Source of the DNA: Drosophila persimilis
Lineage: Eukaryota > Arthropoda > Insecta > Diptera > Drosophilidae
DNA: 64,000 bases
Direction: 5' to 3'
NCBI RefSeq assembly: GCF_003286085.1
Contig: NW_020825348.1
Coordinates: 496,001 to 560,000, forward strand
Below, in pieces: positions 35,444 to 46,291 of the stretch (positions within the stretch are counted from its first letter, which is position 1; each line of letters starts with the position of its first letter). Position numbers and translations under genes: made by a program. The notes under the pieces are model-generated. The model was not told the origin of the DNA. It was given only the letters and a program-made list of their open reading frames with translations, and searched no databases.

Positions 35444-36492
35444 ATGACTAACACCTTAGCGAAGGATATACATAATAAAGGAATATCTATGCACCAAAAA
35501 GAGCGCATTATATTTCCATAACGAAATAGATTTTCCTCCATTCCAAAAAGCCTATTTAGAAATCATTAATTCTAACAATATAACCAAAGCTATTAAATCA
35601 AGCACGAAACTCCTAGATATTCAGAATTACGCTGAATTTAAAGAAACCATATTTAAGAATCATAAAGGCTTACTCCATCCAGGGATAGAGAAAACCGTCA
35701 ATTGGTTTAGGGGAAAATACTATTACCCGGATTATCAAAAACTAATCCAAAACATCATAAACGAATGTCCTACTTGTAATATTGCCAAAACAGAGCATAG
35801 AAATACAAAGTTGGCATTCGAAACTACACCGGAAATACTGAACATCAGAGAGAAATACGTCATGGATTTCTATATGGTTGGTAACCAACAGTTCCTATCA
35901 TGTATTGACGTATACTCGAAGTTTGCCACTCTTGTAGAAGTAAAAAGTCGTGACTGGTTAGAAGCAAAACGTCAAAATAGAGATCACTTCCAGCAAAAAT
36001 GGAATATCTGACGTAGAAAGATTTCATAAAACAGTAAATGAAAAATTAAGAATAATATCTAGCGAGGATAACCCAGAAGATAGATTCACGAAGTTTTAAT
36101 TAATTCTTTATACTTATAATCATAAAACCAAACATAATACCACAAATAGGACACCAGCTGATATATTCATTTATGCAGGCTCACCTGATTATGACACCCA
36201 ACTAAATAAAGTGAATAAAATCACTCAATTAAATAAAAACCGCATAGAGTATGAAGTAGATGCCCGCTATAAACTATCACCTCTAGTTAAGTTTAAGGTA
36301 ACAAATCCTTTCAAAAGGACGGGCGAAATTAGACAGGTAGACGAAAAACATTATGAAGAAAAGAATAGGGGTAGGAAAATAACTTATTATAAATCAAAAT
36401 TCAAGAAAAAGAAGAAATCTAATACAAGCAAATATAATAATTCCAGAGAAACCGAGGAAGTTAATGGAATCGGCGAACTTCAACACAATTAA
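35444..36492 (+). pseudogene. Errantivirus integrase, parental copy, 100-bp deletion
   Basis: Same protein as the array copies but broken. It has a 4-bp insertion near 35471, and about 100 bp is missing at 35969 (GAAGCAAAACGTC), which removes the second catalytic Asp region. GAA is changed to TAA near 36096. The zinc-binding segment and the first Asp region (YVMDFYMV) remain. The array copies to the right did not come from this exact, deleted version. Confidence 0.85.
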
Positions 36493-36923
36493 AATCCTCA
36501 TCTTCCTCATAATTACCATCGTAATGGCACAGGGCCAAAACATAGAAATAAATCTATAAAATCCCAAAACGGATATATGATCTTCAAAACTGGATCGATT
36601 AACATACCTATCAATTACGAATACCATTATCTAACTGTTAATGTAACTAAAACCGAAGAACTATACCAAAATTTGTTAATGCAAGCCACTAAATTCCAGG
36701 ACATAATCCAAATAAAATATCTAGTAGACAAATTGCAAAGAGAAATGAACGGGCTAAAAATAACCAAAAGAAATAAAAGAGGCCTAATCAATATAGTAGG
36801 AACAGCCTACAAATATCTGTTTGGAACACTAGATCAGGAAGATAAAGTCGATTTGGAACAAAAAATAGAAAATTTTGCCAGCCATAGCATTCAAATGAAT
36901 GAACTAAATTTGGTAATAGATGC
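36464..36923 (+). pseudogene. Errantivirus env 5' part, parental copy
   Basis: Overlaps the integrase end by 29 bases. A hydrophobic signal-like stretch follows the start, but a 1-bp deletion near 36552 (AAATCTATAAA for AAATCCTATAAA) shifts the frame. The later frame 36577-36923 has the furin-like RNKR site followed by a hydrophobic GLINIVG segment, the hallmark of errantivirus envelope proteins. BEL LTR starts at 36924 in mid-gene. Confidence 0.85.
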
Positions 36924-37297
36924 TGTTCGGAGCAGAACCCAGCCGATTAGCTGCTTGCCAAATAGCACCTAATTCTTGGCCCTCAGCCGCTTTTTTTTTT
37001 TTTGTTACTTATGTCTATGTCACTCATTTGTTTGTTAAAGCTTTGCGCTTGCTTGCCCTGCTAAACGCTCTCTGCCAGCTCGCTCTTCGCTATCTCCGCT
37101 TTGCGTCTGCCTACCGACGTCGGCCGAGCGAAGCTGCGCTTAGCGATCGGAGCGGCAATGTAAAGGGCAGGCAAGCCACACTTGCAATTTGGATGTCACG
37201 CATTAAAGAACATATCGTAATTTTATTTCTGCGCCGAGTTTTATTTAATTCGAAATAATTAGTCGGCCGATTGGGGATAAAAAACATTATCTCCACA
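36924..37297 (+). repeat. BEL family 2 LTR 1 with tRNA-Trp primer site
   Basis: TGTTCGG...CTCCACA, about 374 bp, the long form with a 39-bp segment (GCGCCGAG...GTCGGCCG) and an expanded T run near 36991. The 3' boundary is set by the usual ...ACA end. Seven bases later comes TGGTGACCCCGACGTGAT (37305-37322), exactly complementary to the 3' 18 nt of tRNA-Trp with CCA. ATTAAA near 37203 is a possible polyadenylation signal. Confidence 0.88.
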
Positions 37298-37659
37298 TAA
37301 AATTTGGTGACCCCGACGTGATCTCTGAGTTGCAGTGTCAATTAATAATCATTCGCGATCGACATTCGTTAGCCTTAACAAATTTTCGGCGGTTAAGCAC
37401 AATTCGGTGCTAAAACATACTTACATACACCTACATACACGCATTGCTGGCTATTAATTTCTCTGTCGCGACAATTCGGTCAGTGCAGTGCAGCGAACTC
37501 ACTAATACACACAAACGGAGTACAAAGCGGAATCGGACAGCTCGCACAGCCGCACAGGTAAAGGCATTAGCTGTAATCCCTTTGCTTTCGGTTCCCACGT
37601 TTATACGTATACAGGGTGTCTTTTTCGGTCGTGCTGAGTGACTCTTTTAAAACCTCAAC

Positions 37660-38391
37660 ATGGCAGCACCTGAGCCTACCAATGTCGTGAACGCAGCAAT
37701 GCCGAGTGATGTAGATTTCTACAAGCACAAGGCCGAATCCATCGCGCGCCAACTAAAGGCCATGGATCGCTTTCTCACCAAGGAAGAGCTTGCCGAGTTA
37801 GATGAGGCAGAACTTCAAGCTCGCTTAGAGCAAATCGAGCGAATGAATGCGGATTTCGATGCCGCTCAAACGAGCCTTGAAAGGCTGGATTTCCTGCAGT
37901 TAGCCCATGATGCCCGGCTGGACTTTTCGAATGTTTATGTCAAGGTTAGGTCCAGGCTGCCGCGGGAGTTGATGGCTGCTCGCACGGTAAATGTTGCCAA
38001 ATCAATGGCTCGACATACTCTCGAGGGGAATTCGTCGTTGTTCGCCTATAATAGTATAGGCCGTTCTCGAATGCCCGAGTTGCAGCTTCCGCGATTCGGT
38101 GGGAACTACATAGATTGGCCAGAATTCCACTCGATGTTCTCGACAATGGTGCACAAAGACCATCGTATACCAATCATCGAAAAATTCCAATATCTTCGTG
38201 GATGTCAAGATGGTGCTGCGCTGGATACGATTCGTTCCTTGGAGCTTTCTGAGGAGAAAGCTATCGGCTTGCGCGCTCTCAGCGACAAAATCAATTCGCA
38301 CTTGCGTGCACTTCAGACCTTGGCGACCCCGCAGGAGATTTCCGATGGGTTGCTGATCTTCATCATAGGCACGAAATTGGACCACGTATAA
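37660..38391 (+). CDS. Truncated BEL family 2 gag (243 aa), unit 1
   Basis: Starts at ATG 37660 in a good context (CAACATGG), after a leader of about 360 bases from the LTR end. The N-terminal third is helical and charged (FLTKEELAELDEAE); LQLPRFGGNYIDWPEFHSMF is the conserved BEL gag core. At 38385/38386 the sequence switches to errantivirus DNA, so the protein ends ...KLDHV plus stop. The intact version at 43694 continues through zinc knuckles, so this protein lacks its RNA-binding part. The integrase ATG follows 4 bases after the stop. Confidence 0.85.
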   Translation: MAAPEPTNVVNAAMPSDVDFYKHKAESIARQLKAMDRFLTKEELAELDEAELQARLEQIERMNADFDAAQTSLERLDFLQLAHDARLDFSNVYVKVRSRLPRELMAARTVNVAKSMARHTLEGNSSLFAYNSIGRSRMPELQLPRFGGNYIDWPEFHSMFSTMVHKDHRIPIIEKFQYLRGCQDGAALDTIRSLELSEEKAIGLRALSDKINSHLRALQTLATPQEISDGLLIFIIGTKLDHV

Positions 38392-38395
38392 GGAA

Positions 38396-39549
38396 ATGAC
38401 TAACACCTTAGCGAAGGATATAATAAAGGAATATCTATGCACCAAAAGGAGCGCATTATATTTCCATAACGAAATAGATTTTCCTCCATTCCAAAAAGCC
38501 TATTTAGAAATCATTAATTCTAACAATATAACCAAAGCTATTAAATCAAGCACGAAACTCCTAGATATTCAGAATTACGCTGAATTTAAAGAAACCATAT
38601 TTAAGAATCATAAAGGCTTACTCCATCCAGGGATAGAGAAAACCGTCAATTGGTTTAGGGGAAAATACTATTACCCGGATTATCAAAAACTAATCCAAAA
38701 CATCATAAACGAATGTCCACTTGTAATATTGCCAAAACAGAGCATAGAAATACGAAGTTGGCATTCGAAACTACACCGGAAATATTGAACATCAGAGAGA
38801 AATACGTCATGGATTTCTATATGGTTGGTAACCAACAGTTCCTATCATGTATTGACGTATACTCGAAGTTTGCCACTCTTGTAGAAGTAAAAAGTCGTGA
38901 CTGGTTAGAAGCAAAAAGAGCCATCATGAAAGTTTTTAACGAGATGGGCAAACCAATTGAAATCAAAGCCGATAAAGATTCAGCTTTTATGTGCACAGCA
39001 TTGCAAGCATGGCTGAATGCGGAAAACGTCAAAATAGAGATCACTTCCAGCAAAAATGGAATATCTGACGTAGAAAGATTTCATAAAACAGTAAATGAAA
39101 AATTAAGAATAATATCTAGCGAGGATAACCCAGAAGATAGATTCACGAAGTTTGAATTAATTCTTTATACTTATAATCATAAAACCAAACATAATACCAC
39201 AAATAGGACACCAGCTGATATATTCATTTATGCAGGCTCACCTGATTATGACACCCAACTAAATAAAGTGAATAAAATCACTCAATTAAATAAAAACCGC
39301 ATAGAGTATGAAGTAGATACCCGCTATAAACTATCACCTCTAGTTAAGTTTAAGGTAACAAATCCTTTCAAAAGGACGGGCGAAATTAGACAGGTAGACG
39401 AAAAACATTATGAAGAAAAGAATAGGCGTAGGAAAATAACTTATTATAAATCAAAATTCAAGAAAAAGAAGAAATCTAATACAAGCAAATATAATAATTC
39501 CAGAGAAACCGAGGAAGTTAATGGAATCGGCGAACTTCAACACAATTAA
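38396..39549 (+). pseudogene. Errantivirus integrase, unit 1, 1-bp deletion
   Basis: The full-length domain set is present, but a single T is missing near 38717 (GTCCACTTG for GTCCTACTTG), within the Cys-x2-Cys of the zinc-binding domain. The frame changes there; the rest is open as 38713-39549 and keeps all three catalytic acidic residues. Confidence 0.88.
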
Positions 39550-39981
39550 AATCCTCATCTTCCTCATAAATACCATCGTAATGGCACAGGGCCAAAACAT
39601 AGAAATAAATCCTATAAAATCCCAAAACGGATATATGATATTCAAAACTGAATCGATTAACATACCTATCAATTACGAATACCATTATCTAACTGTTAAT
39701 GTAACTAAAACCGAAGAACTATACCAAAATTTGTTAATGCAAGCCACTAAATTCCAGGACATAATCCAAATAAAATATCTAGTAGACAAATTGCAAAGAG
39801 AAATGAACGGGCTAAAAATAACCAAAAGAAATAAAAGAGGCCTAATCAATATAGTAGGAACAGCCTACAAATATCTGTTTGGAACACTAGATCAGGAAGA
39901 TAAAGTCGATTTGGAACAAAAAATAGAAAATTTTGCCAGCCATAGCATTCAAATGAATGAGCTAAATTTGGTAATAGATGC
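39521..39981 (+). pseudogene. Errantivirus env N-terminal part, unit 1
   Basis: Open from ATG 39521 through signal-like segment, RNKR site and hydrophobic segment, and on into the next BEL LTR (stop at 40028-40030, 169 codons). About 154 codons are env; the rest is LTR read-through. It lacks the whole ectodomain C-terminus and membrane anchor. Confidence 0.85.
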
Positions 39982-40314
39982 TGTTCGGAGCAGAACCCAG
40001 CCGATTAGCTGCTTGCCAAATAGCACCTAATTCTTGGCCCTCAGCCGCTTATTTTGTTTGTTACTTATGTCTATGTCACTCATTTGTTTGTTAAAGCTTT
40101 GCGCTTGCTTGCCCTGCTAAACGCTCTCTGCCAGCTCGCTCTTCGCTATCTCCGCTTTGCGTCTGCCTACCGACGTCGGCCGAGCGAAGCTGCGCTTAGC
40201 GATCGGAGCGGCAATGTAAAGGGCAGGCAAGCCACACTTGCAATTTGGATGTCACGCATTAAAGAACATATCGTAATTTTATTTCTATTGGGGATAAAAA
40301 ACATTATCTCCACA
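39982..40314 (+). repeat. BEL family 2 LTR 2, short form
   Basis: About 333 bp; lacks the 39-bp segment. The primer-binding site is exact at 40322-40339. Upstream of the LTR is env sequence (GGTAATAGATGC), not a polypurine tract. Confidence 0.88.
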
Positions 40315-40676
40315 TAAAATTTGGTGACCCCGACGTGATCTCTGAGTTGCAGTGTCAATTAATAATCATTCGCGATCGACATTCGTTAGCCTTAACAAAT
40401 TTTCGGCGGTTAAGCACAATTCGGTGCTAAAACATACTTACATACACCTACATACACGCATTGCTGGCTATTAATTTCTCTGTCGCGACAATTCGGTCAG
40501 TGCAGTGCAGCGAACTCACTAATACACACAAACGGAGTACAAAGCGGAATCGGACAGCTCGCACAGCCGCACAGGTAAAGGCATTAGCTGTAATCCCTTT
40601 GCTTTCGGTTCCCACGTTTATACGTATACAGGGTGTCTTTTTCGGTCGTGCTGAGTGACTCTTTTAAAACCTCAAC

Positions 40677-41407
40677 ATGGCAGCACCTGAGCCTACCAAT
40701 GTCGCGAACGCAGCAATGCCGAGTGATGTAGATTTCTACAAGCACAAGGCCGAGTCCACCGCGCGCCAACTAAAGGCCATGGATCGCTTTCTCACCAAGG
40801 AAGAGCTTGCCGAGTTAGATGAGGCAGAACTTCAAGCTCGCTTAGAGCAAATCGAGCGTATGAATGCGGATTTCGATGCCGCTCAAACGTGCCTTGAAAG
40901 GCTGGATTTCCTGCAGTTAGCCCATGATGCCCGGCTGGACTTTTCGAATGTTTATGTCAAGGTTAGGTCCAGGCTGCCGCGGGAGTTGATGGCTGCTCGC
41001 ACGGTAAATGTTGCCAAATCAACGGCTCGACATACTCTCGAGGGGAATTCGTCGTTGTTCGCCTATAATAGTATAGGCCGTTCTCGAATGCCCGAGTTGC
41101 AGCTTCCGCGATTCGGTGGGAACTACATAGATTGGCCAGAATTCCACTCGATGTTCTCGACAATGGTGCACAAAGACCATCGTATACCAATCATCGAAAA
41201 ATTCCATATCTTCGTGGATGTCAAGATGGTGCTGCGCTGGATACGATTCGTTCCTTGGAGCTTTCTGAGGAGAAAGCTATCGGCTTGCGCGCTCTCAGCG
41301 ACAAAATCAATTCGCACTTGCGTGCACTTCAGACCTTGGCGACCCCGAAGGAGATTTCCGATGGGTTGCTGATCTTCATCATAGGCACGAAATTGGACCA
41401 CGTATAA
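40677..41407 (+). pseudogene. Truncated BEL gag, unit 2, frameshifted
   Basis: As unit 1 with Ile-to-Thr and Ser-to-Cys changes. One A is missing near 41206 (TTCCATATC for TTCCAATATC), which sends the frame to a stop at 41370-41372. The original frame is visible as 41132-41407 up to the junction at 41401/41402. Confidence 0.85.
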
Positions 41408-41411
41408 GGAA

Positions 41412-42566
41412 ATGATTAACACCTTAGCGAAGGATATAATAAAGGAATATCTATGCACCAAAAGGAGCGCATTATATTTCCATAACGAAATCGATTTTCC
41501 TCCATTCCAAAAAGCCTATTTAGAAATCATTAATTCTAACAATATAACCAAAGCTATTAAATCAAGCACGAAACTCCTAGATATTCAGAATTACGCTGAA
41601 TTTAAAGAAACCATATTTAAGAATCATAAAGGCTTACTCCATCCAGGGATAGAGAAAACCGTCAATTGGTTTAGGGGAAAATACTATTACCCGGATTATC
41701 AAAAACTAATCCAAAACATCATAAACGAATGTCCTACTTGTAATATTGCCAAAACAGAGCATAGAAATACGAAGTTGGCATTCGAAACTACACCGGAAAT
41801 ATTGAACATCAGAGAGAAATACGTCATGGATTTCTATATGGTTGGTAACCAACAGTTCCTATCATGTATTGACGTATACTCGAAGTTTGCCACTCTTGTA
41901 GAAGTAAAAAGTCGTGACTGGTTAGAAGCAAAAAGAGCCATCATGAAAGTTTTTAACGAGATGGGCAAACCAATTGAAATCAAAGCCGATAAAGATTCAG
42001 CTTTTATGTGCACAGCATTGCAAGCATGGCTGAATGCGGAAAACGTCAAAATAGAGATCACTTCCAGCAAAAATGGAATATCTGACGTAGAAAGATTTCA
42101 TAAAACAGTAAATGAAAAATTAAGAATAATATCTAGCGAGGATAACCCAGAAGATAGATTCACGAAGTTTGAATTAATTCTTTATACTTATAATCATAAA
42201 ACCAAACATAATACCACAAATAGGACACCAGCTGATATATTCATTTATGCAGGCTCACCTGATTATGACACCCAACTAAATAAAGTGAATAAAATCACTC
42301 AATTAAATAAAAACCGCATAGAGTATGAAGTAGATACCCGCTATAAACTATCACCTCTAGTTAAGTTTAAGGTAACAAATCTTTTCAAAAGGACGGGCGA
42401 AATTAGACAGGTAGACGAAAAACATTATGAAGAAAAGAATAGGGGTAGGAAAATAACTTATTATAAATCAAAATTCAAGAAAAAGAAGAAATCTAATACA
42501 AGCAAATATAATAATTCCAGAGAAACCGAGGAAGTTAATGGAATCGGCGAACTTCAACACAATTAA
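41412..42566 (+). CDS. Errantivirus integrase, intact 384-aa frame, unit 2
   Basis: The N-terminal zinc-binding segment has His72, His77, Cys107 and Cys110. The likely catalytic triad is Asp140 (in YVMDFY), Asp193 (in KADKDSAF) and Glu227 (in DVERFHKT), the D-D-E layout of retroviral-type integrases. The C-terminus is very basic (KFKKKKKSNTSKY), fitting DNA binding. In its parent this is the last part of pol; here the ATG lies just after the gag stop, behind a BEL LTR. One private change is Pro to Leu in VTNLFKRTG. Whether it is translated is unknown. Confidence 0.87.
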   Translation: MINTLAKDIIKEYLCTKRSALYFHNEIDFPPFQKAYLEIINSNNITKAIKSSTKLLDIQNYAEFKETIFKNHKGLLHPGIEKTVNWFRGKYYYPDYQKLIQNIINECPTCNIAKTEHRNTKLAFETTPEILNIREKYVMDFYMVGNQQFLSCIDVYSKFATLVEVKSRDWLEAKRAIMKVFNEMGKPIEIKADKDSAFMCTALQAWLNAENVKIEITSSKNGISDVERFHKTVNEKLRIISSEDNPEDRFTKFELILYTYNHKTKHNTTNRTPADIFIYAGSPDYDTQLNKVNKITQLNKNRIEYEVDTRYKLSPLVKFKVTNLFKRTGEIRQVDEKHYEEKNRGRKITYYKSKFKKKKKSNTSKYNNSRETEEVNGIGELQHN

Positions 42567-42998
42567 AATCCTCATCTTCCTCATAAATACCATCGTAATG
42601 GCACAGGGCCAAAACATAGAAATAAATCCTATAAAATCCCAAAACGGATATATGATATTCCAAACTGAATCGATTAACATACCTATCAATTACGAATACC
42701 ATTATCTAACTGTTAATGTAACTAAAACCGAAGAACTATACCAAAATTTGTTAATGCAAGCCACTAAATTCCAGGACATAATCCAAATAAAATATCTAGT
42801 AGACAAATTGCAAAGAGAAATGGACGGGCTAAAAATAACCAAAAGAAATAAAAGAGGCCTAATCAATATAGTAGGAACAGCCTACAAATAACTCTTTGGA
42901 ACACTAGATCAGGAAGATAAAGTCGATTTGGAACAAAAAATAGAAAATTTTGCCAGCCATAGCATTCAAATGAATGAGCTAAATTTGGTAATAGATGC
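42538..42998 (+). pseudogene. Errantivirus env N-terminal part, unit 2, nonsense
   Basis: Open to TAA 42889-42891 (117 codons). The stop falls in the hydrophobic segment after the RNKR site, at TACAAATAACTC where unit 1 has TACAAATATCTG. The downstream env sequence remains until LTR 3. Confidence 0.85.
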
Positions 42999-43331
42999 TG
43001 TTCGGAGCAGAACCCAGCCGATTAGCTGCTTGCCAAATAGCACCTAATTCTTGGCCCTCAGCCGCTTATTTTGTTTGTTACTTATGTCTATGTCACTCAT
43101 TTGTTTGTTAAAGCTTTGCGCTTGCTTGCCCTGCTAAACGCTCTCTGCCAGCTCGCTCTTCGCTATCTCCGCTTTGCGTCTGCCTACCGACGTCGGCCGA
43201 GCGAAGCTGCGCTTAGCGATCGGAGCGGCAATGTAAAGGGCAGGCAAGCCACACTTGCAATTTGGATGTCACGCATTAAAGAACATATCGTAATTTTATT
43301 TCTATTGGGGATAAAAAACCTTATCTCCACA
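42999..43331 (+). repeat. BEL family 2 LTR 3, short form
   Basis: About 333 bp without the 39-bp segment. The primer-binding site at 43339-43356 has one mismatch (GACCACGAC for GACCCCGAC), unlike all other units. Confidence 0.88.
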
Positions 43332-45919
43332 TAAAATTTGGTGACCACGACGTGATCTCTGAGTTGCAGTGTCAATTAATAATCATTCGCGATCGACATT
43401 CGTTAGCCTTAACAAATTTTCGGCGGTTAAGCACAATTCGGTGCTAAAACATACTTACATACACCTACATACACGCATTGCTGGCTATTAATTTCTCTGT
43501 CGCGACAATTCGGTCAGTGCAGTGCAGCGAACTCACTAATACACACAAACGGAGTACAAAGCGGAATCGGACAGCTCGCACAGCCGCACAGGTAAAGGCA
43601 TTAGCTGTAATCCCTTTGCTTTCGGTTCCCACGTTTATACGTATACAGGGTGTCTTTTTCGGTCGTGCTGAGTGACTCTTTTAAAACCTCAACATGGCAG
43701 CACCTGAGCCTACCAATGTCGCGAACGCAGCAATGCCGAGTGATGTAGATTTCTACAAGCACAAGGCCGAGTCCATCGCGCGCCAACTAAAGGCCATGGA
43801 TCGCTTTCTCACCAAGGAAGAGCTTGCCGAGTTAGATGAGGCAGAACTTCAAGCTCGCTTAGAGCAAATCGAGCGAATGAATGCGGATTTCGATGCCGCT
43901 CAAACGAGCCTTGAAAGGCTGGATTTCCTGCAGTTAGCCCATGATGCCCGGCTGGACTTTTCGAATGTTTATGTCAAGGTTAGGTCCAGGCTGCCGCGGG
44001 AGTTGATGGCTGCTCGCACGGTAAATGTTGCCAAATCAATGGCTCGACATACTCTCGAGGGGAATTCGTCGTTGTTCGCCTATAATAGTATAGGCCGTTC
44101 TCGAATGCCCGAGTTGCAGCTTCCGCGATTCGGTGGGAACTACATAGATTGGCCAGAATTCCACTCGATGTTCTCGACAATGGTGCACAAAGACCATCGT
44201 ATACCAATCATCGAAAAATTCCAATATCTTCGTGGATGTCAAGATGGTGCTGCGCTGGATACGATTCGTTCCTTGGAGCTTTCTGAGGAGAAAGCTATCG
44301 GCTTGCGCGCTCTCAGCGACAAAATCAATTCGCACTTGCGTGCACTTCAGACCTTGGCGACCCCGCAGGAGATTTCCGATGGGTTGCTGATCTTCATCAT
44401 AGGCACGAAATTGGACCACAAGACCAAGGAGAAATGGGAAGAGAACTTGCCGACGTCAGGATTGCCTCGGTGGTCAAGCATGGCCTCATTCTTAGAAGCA
44501 AGATGTCGGATGCTGGAAAATTTGGGATCGGCTATGGTAACAATTCCTAGCCAGCAGGTGGGAGAAAGTAAACCTGTCACCCTCATCACCTCCAGTAACA
44601 ACCATCCTAACCCCACATGTAACCATTGCAATTCCTCCGAGCATTACATATCTAGATGTCAGGCATTCCTGAATCTCTCTGCGTTTGAGCGATACAAAGA
44701 AGCAAAGAAGAGCCGCTTGTGTTTGAACTGCCTCAACAAAGGCCATGAATTGCAAAGGTGCAGGTCAGGACTTTGCAGGCATTGCCAGGCCAAACATCAC
44801 ACGCTACTCCACATTCCATCGGGAACTGGTGCTTCATCTTTCTCTTCACCGGCCGAGGAATTGATCCAGCAAGAGGCCGCGACTGTGCTTCTAGCAAGCG
44901 GGTGTTCTAGCCCTCCCCCCTTGATCCAGAAATCTCAGCCTAGCCAGAACGTGTTGCTACCTACTGCCCTCGTCCATGTAACAGATCGTTATGGAGCACT
45001 CATCCCATGTCGTGCCATTTTGGATTCTGCATCATAGGCAAACTTTGTAACATCTAGACTTGCTAATCAGTTGCAGTTGGATCACCGCTCGTCTCATGTT
45101 AACATCTCCGGTATCGGAGATTCCATTCTACCTTCGAGCAAGTCTGTACATATAGTTGTACAATCCCAGGACGCAAGCTATCGAGCTTCCTTCGCTGCAA
45201 TTGTCACCAACTCAATTACGGAAATGCAGCCTAACTTCGGCCTAGACGCAAAGGATTGGCCCATGCCGAATAATCTAAAACTAGCTGATCCTAATTTCTC
45301 CAAGCCCCAACGTATCGATCTGTTGATAGGTTGTGGTTTGTTCTTCGATTTAATGTGCGTCGGACAGATTCGACTATCAGGCCAATTGCTAACATTGCAG
45401 GAGACAAAACTTGGTTGGATAGTGTCAGGAAGCATTGATAGCTCGGAGAAAAAGCGTGCAGTTTTAGCCGCTTTTGAAAATTCCTCTTGCATCTCTAATG
45501 ACGATTTTCGGCCCACAACGCTGGAGTACCAAAACTTAGAGCAGCAATGCAGGAAGCAGCTGCTCGAGTGCCAGGTGCAAGTGGAAAAACTGCGATCGGA
45601 GAATCAGGAACTGCAGCGCGAACTTTTCGATATATTAAAAACCTACATATCCACGCTAAATGAAATTCAACTTTCAACAATTTCTACATTGCCAAATTTC
45701 CTGCCATTCTATGCAATTATAGAGGTTCCCGATGATCAAGACGTAATCACGACAAGCCGCCTTCGTAAAGAAGCGCCGATTGCTGCGTTCGACGATCATC
45801 CCAGCGTAGCCGCCAGCTGCGCCCAAGCAAGCATCTTCAAGAGGGCCGTTGGAAAAATAGCGGTTCTGCCCCTTCAGGATGGATCTGTTGAAAGCCTTTG
45901 CCTTCCAACGGGGGGTGAA
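42999..45919 (+). mobile_element. BEL family 2 derivative with gag-protease and own 3' end
   Basis: The only unit without errantivirus DNA. It runs from LTR 3 through leader, full gag, protease and a coiled-coil segment to a short pol C-terminus, then a polypurine tract (ACGGGGGGTGAA, 45908-45919) directly before LTR 4. RT, RNase H and the integrase core are absent, so it is a non-autonomous form. With LTR 4 it spans 42999-46291, about 3.3 kb. Confidence 0.85.
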
Positions 45920-45946
45920 TGTTCGGAGCAGAACCCAGCCGATTAG
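43694..45946 (+). pseudogene. BEL family 2 gag-protease with coiled-coil insert (one nonsense)
   Basis: One reading frame of about 750 codons, broken only by TAG 45035-45037 in the protease active site (AILDSAS then stop). Gag core is at about residues 130-260, with BEL cysteine motifs CNHCNSSEHYISRC, CLNCLNKGHELQRC and CRHCQAKHHTLLH (about 312-376). The protease region runs to about residue 605 (LLIGCGLFF, GWIVSGS). Residues about 610-650 form a leucine-heptad coiled coil (EQQCRKQL, VEKLRSENQEL). The end VGKIAVLPL resembles a BEL pol C-terminus. The coiled-coil piece replaces RT and integrase; its origin is unknown. Confidence 0.8.
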
Positions 45947-46291
45947 CTGCTTGCCAAATAGCACCTAATTCTTGGCCCTCAGCCGCTTATTTTGTTTGTT
46001 ACTTATGTCTATGTCACTCATTTGTTTGTTAAAGCTTTGCGCTTGCTTGCCCTGCTAAACGCTCTCTGCCAGCTCGCTCTTCGCTATCTCCGCTTTGCGT
46101 CTGCCTACCGACGTCGGCCGAGCGAAGCTGCGCTTAGCGATCGGAGCGGCAATGTAAAGGGCAGGCAAGCCACACTTGCAATTTGGATGTCACGCATTAA
46201 AGAACATATCGTAATTTTATTTCTGCGCCGAGTTTTATTTAATTCGAAATAATTAGTCGGCCGATTGGGGATAAAAAACATTATCTCCACA
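45920..46291 (+). repeat. BEL family 2 LTR 4, long form
   Basis: About 372 bp with the 39-bp segment; it is the true 3' LTR of the BEL derivative to its left and also the 5' LTR of the next composite. The primer-binding site is exact at 46299-46316. Confidence 0.88.

Larger units (their letters stand above)
31848..36923 (+). mobile_element. 17.6/297-like errantivirus (Ty3/gypsy), parental copy
   Basis: The 5' LTR starts AGTGACATATCC, the start typical of the 17.6/297 group, and sits in a TATATATA tract, the known target of that group (4-bp duplication). gag, pol (protease, RT, RNase H, integrase) and the first part of env follow. At 36924 env is interrupted by the LTR of BEL family 2. The 3' part of env and the 3' LTR are not seen in the window. 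All genes carry lesions. This copy supplies the integrase-env segment that is amplified to the right. Confidence 0.88.

Noticed and set aside
36464-36972. Active errantivirus envelope gene
   Set aside because: Every copy is truncated by the BEL LTR before the anchor, and most also have a frameshift or a stop.
36920-37258. Small open frames across every BEL LTR and leader (60-90 aa, both strands)
   Set aside because: They recur because the LTR is repeated, and none has a family motif; they fall over the primer-binding site and LTR signals.
38002-38445. 147-aa minus-strand frame repeated in each composite unit
   Set aside because: It is antisense to BEL gag and crosses the gag/integrase junction; its openness follows from the codon pattern of the sense strand.
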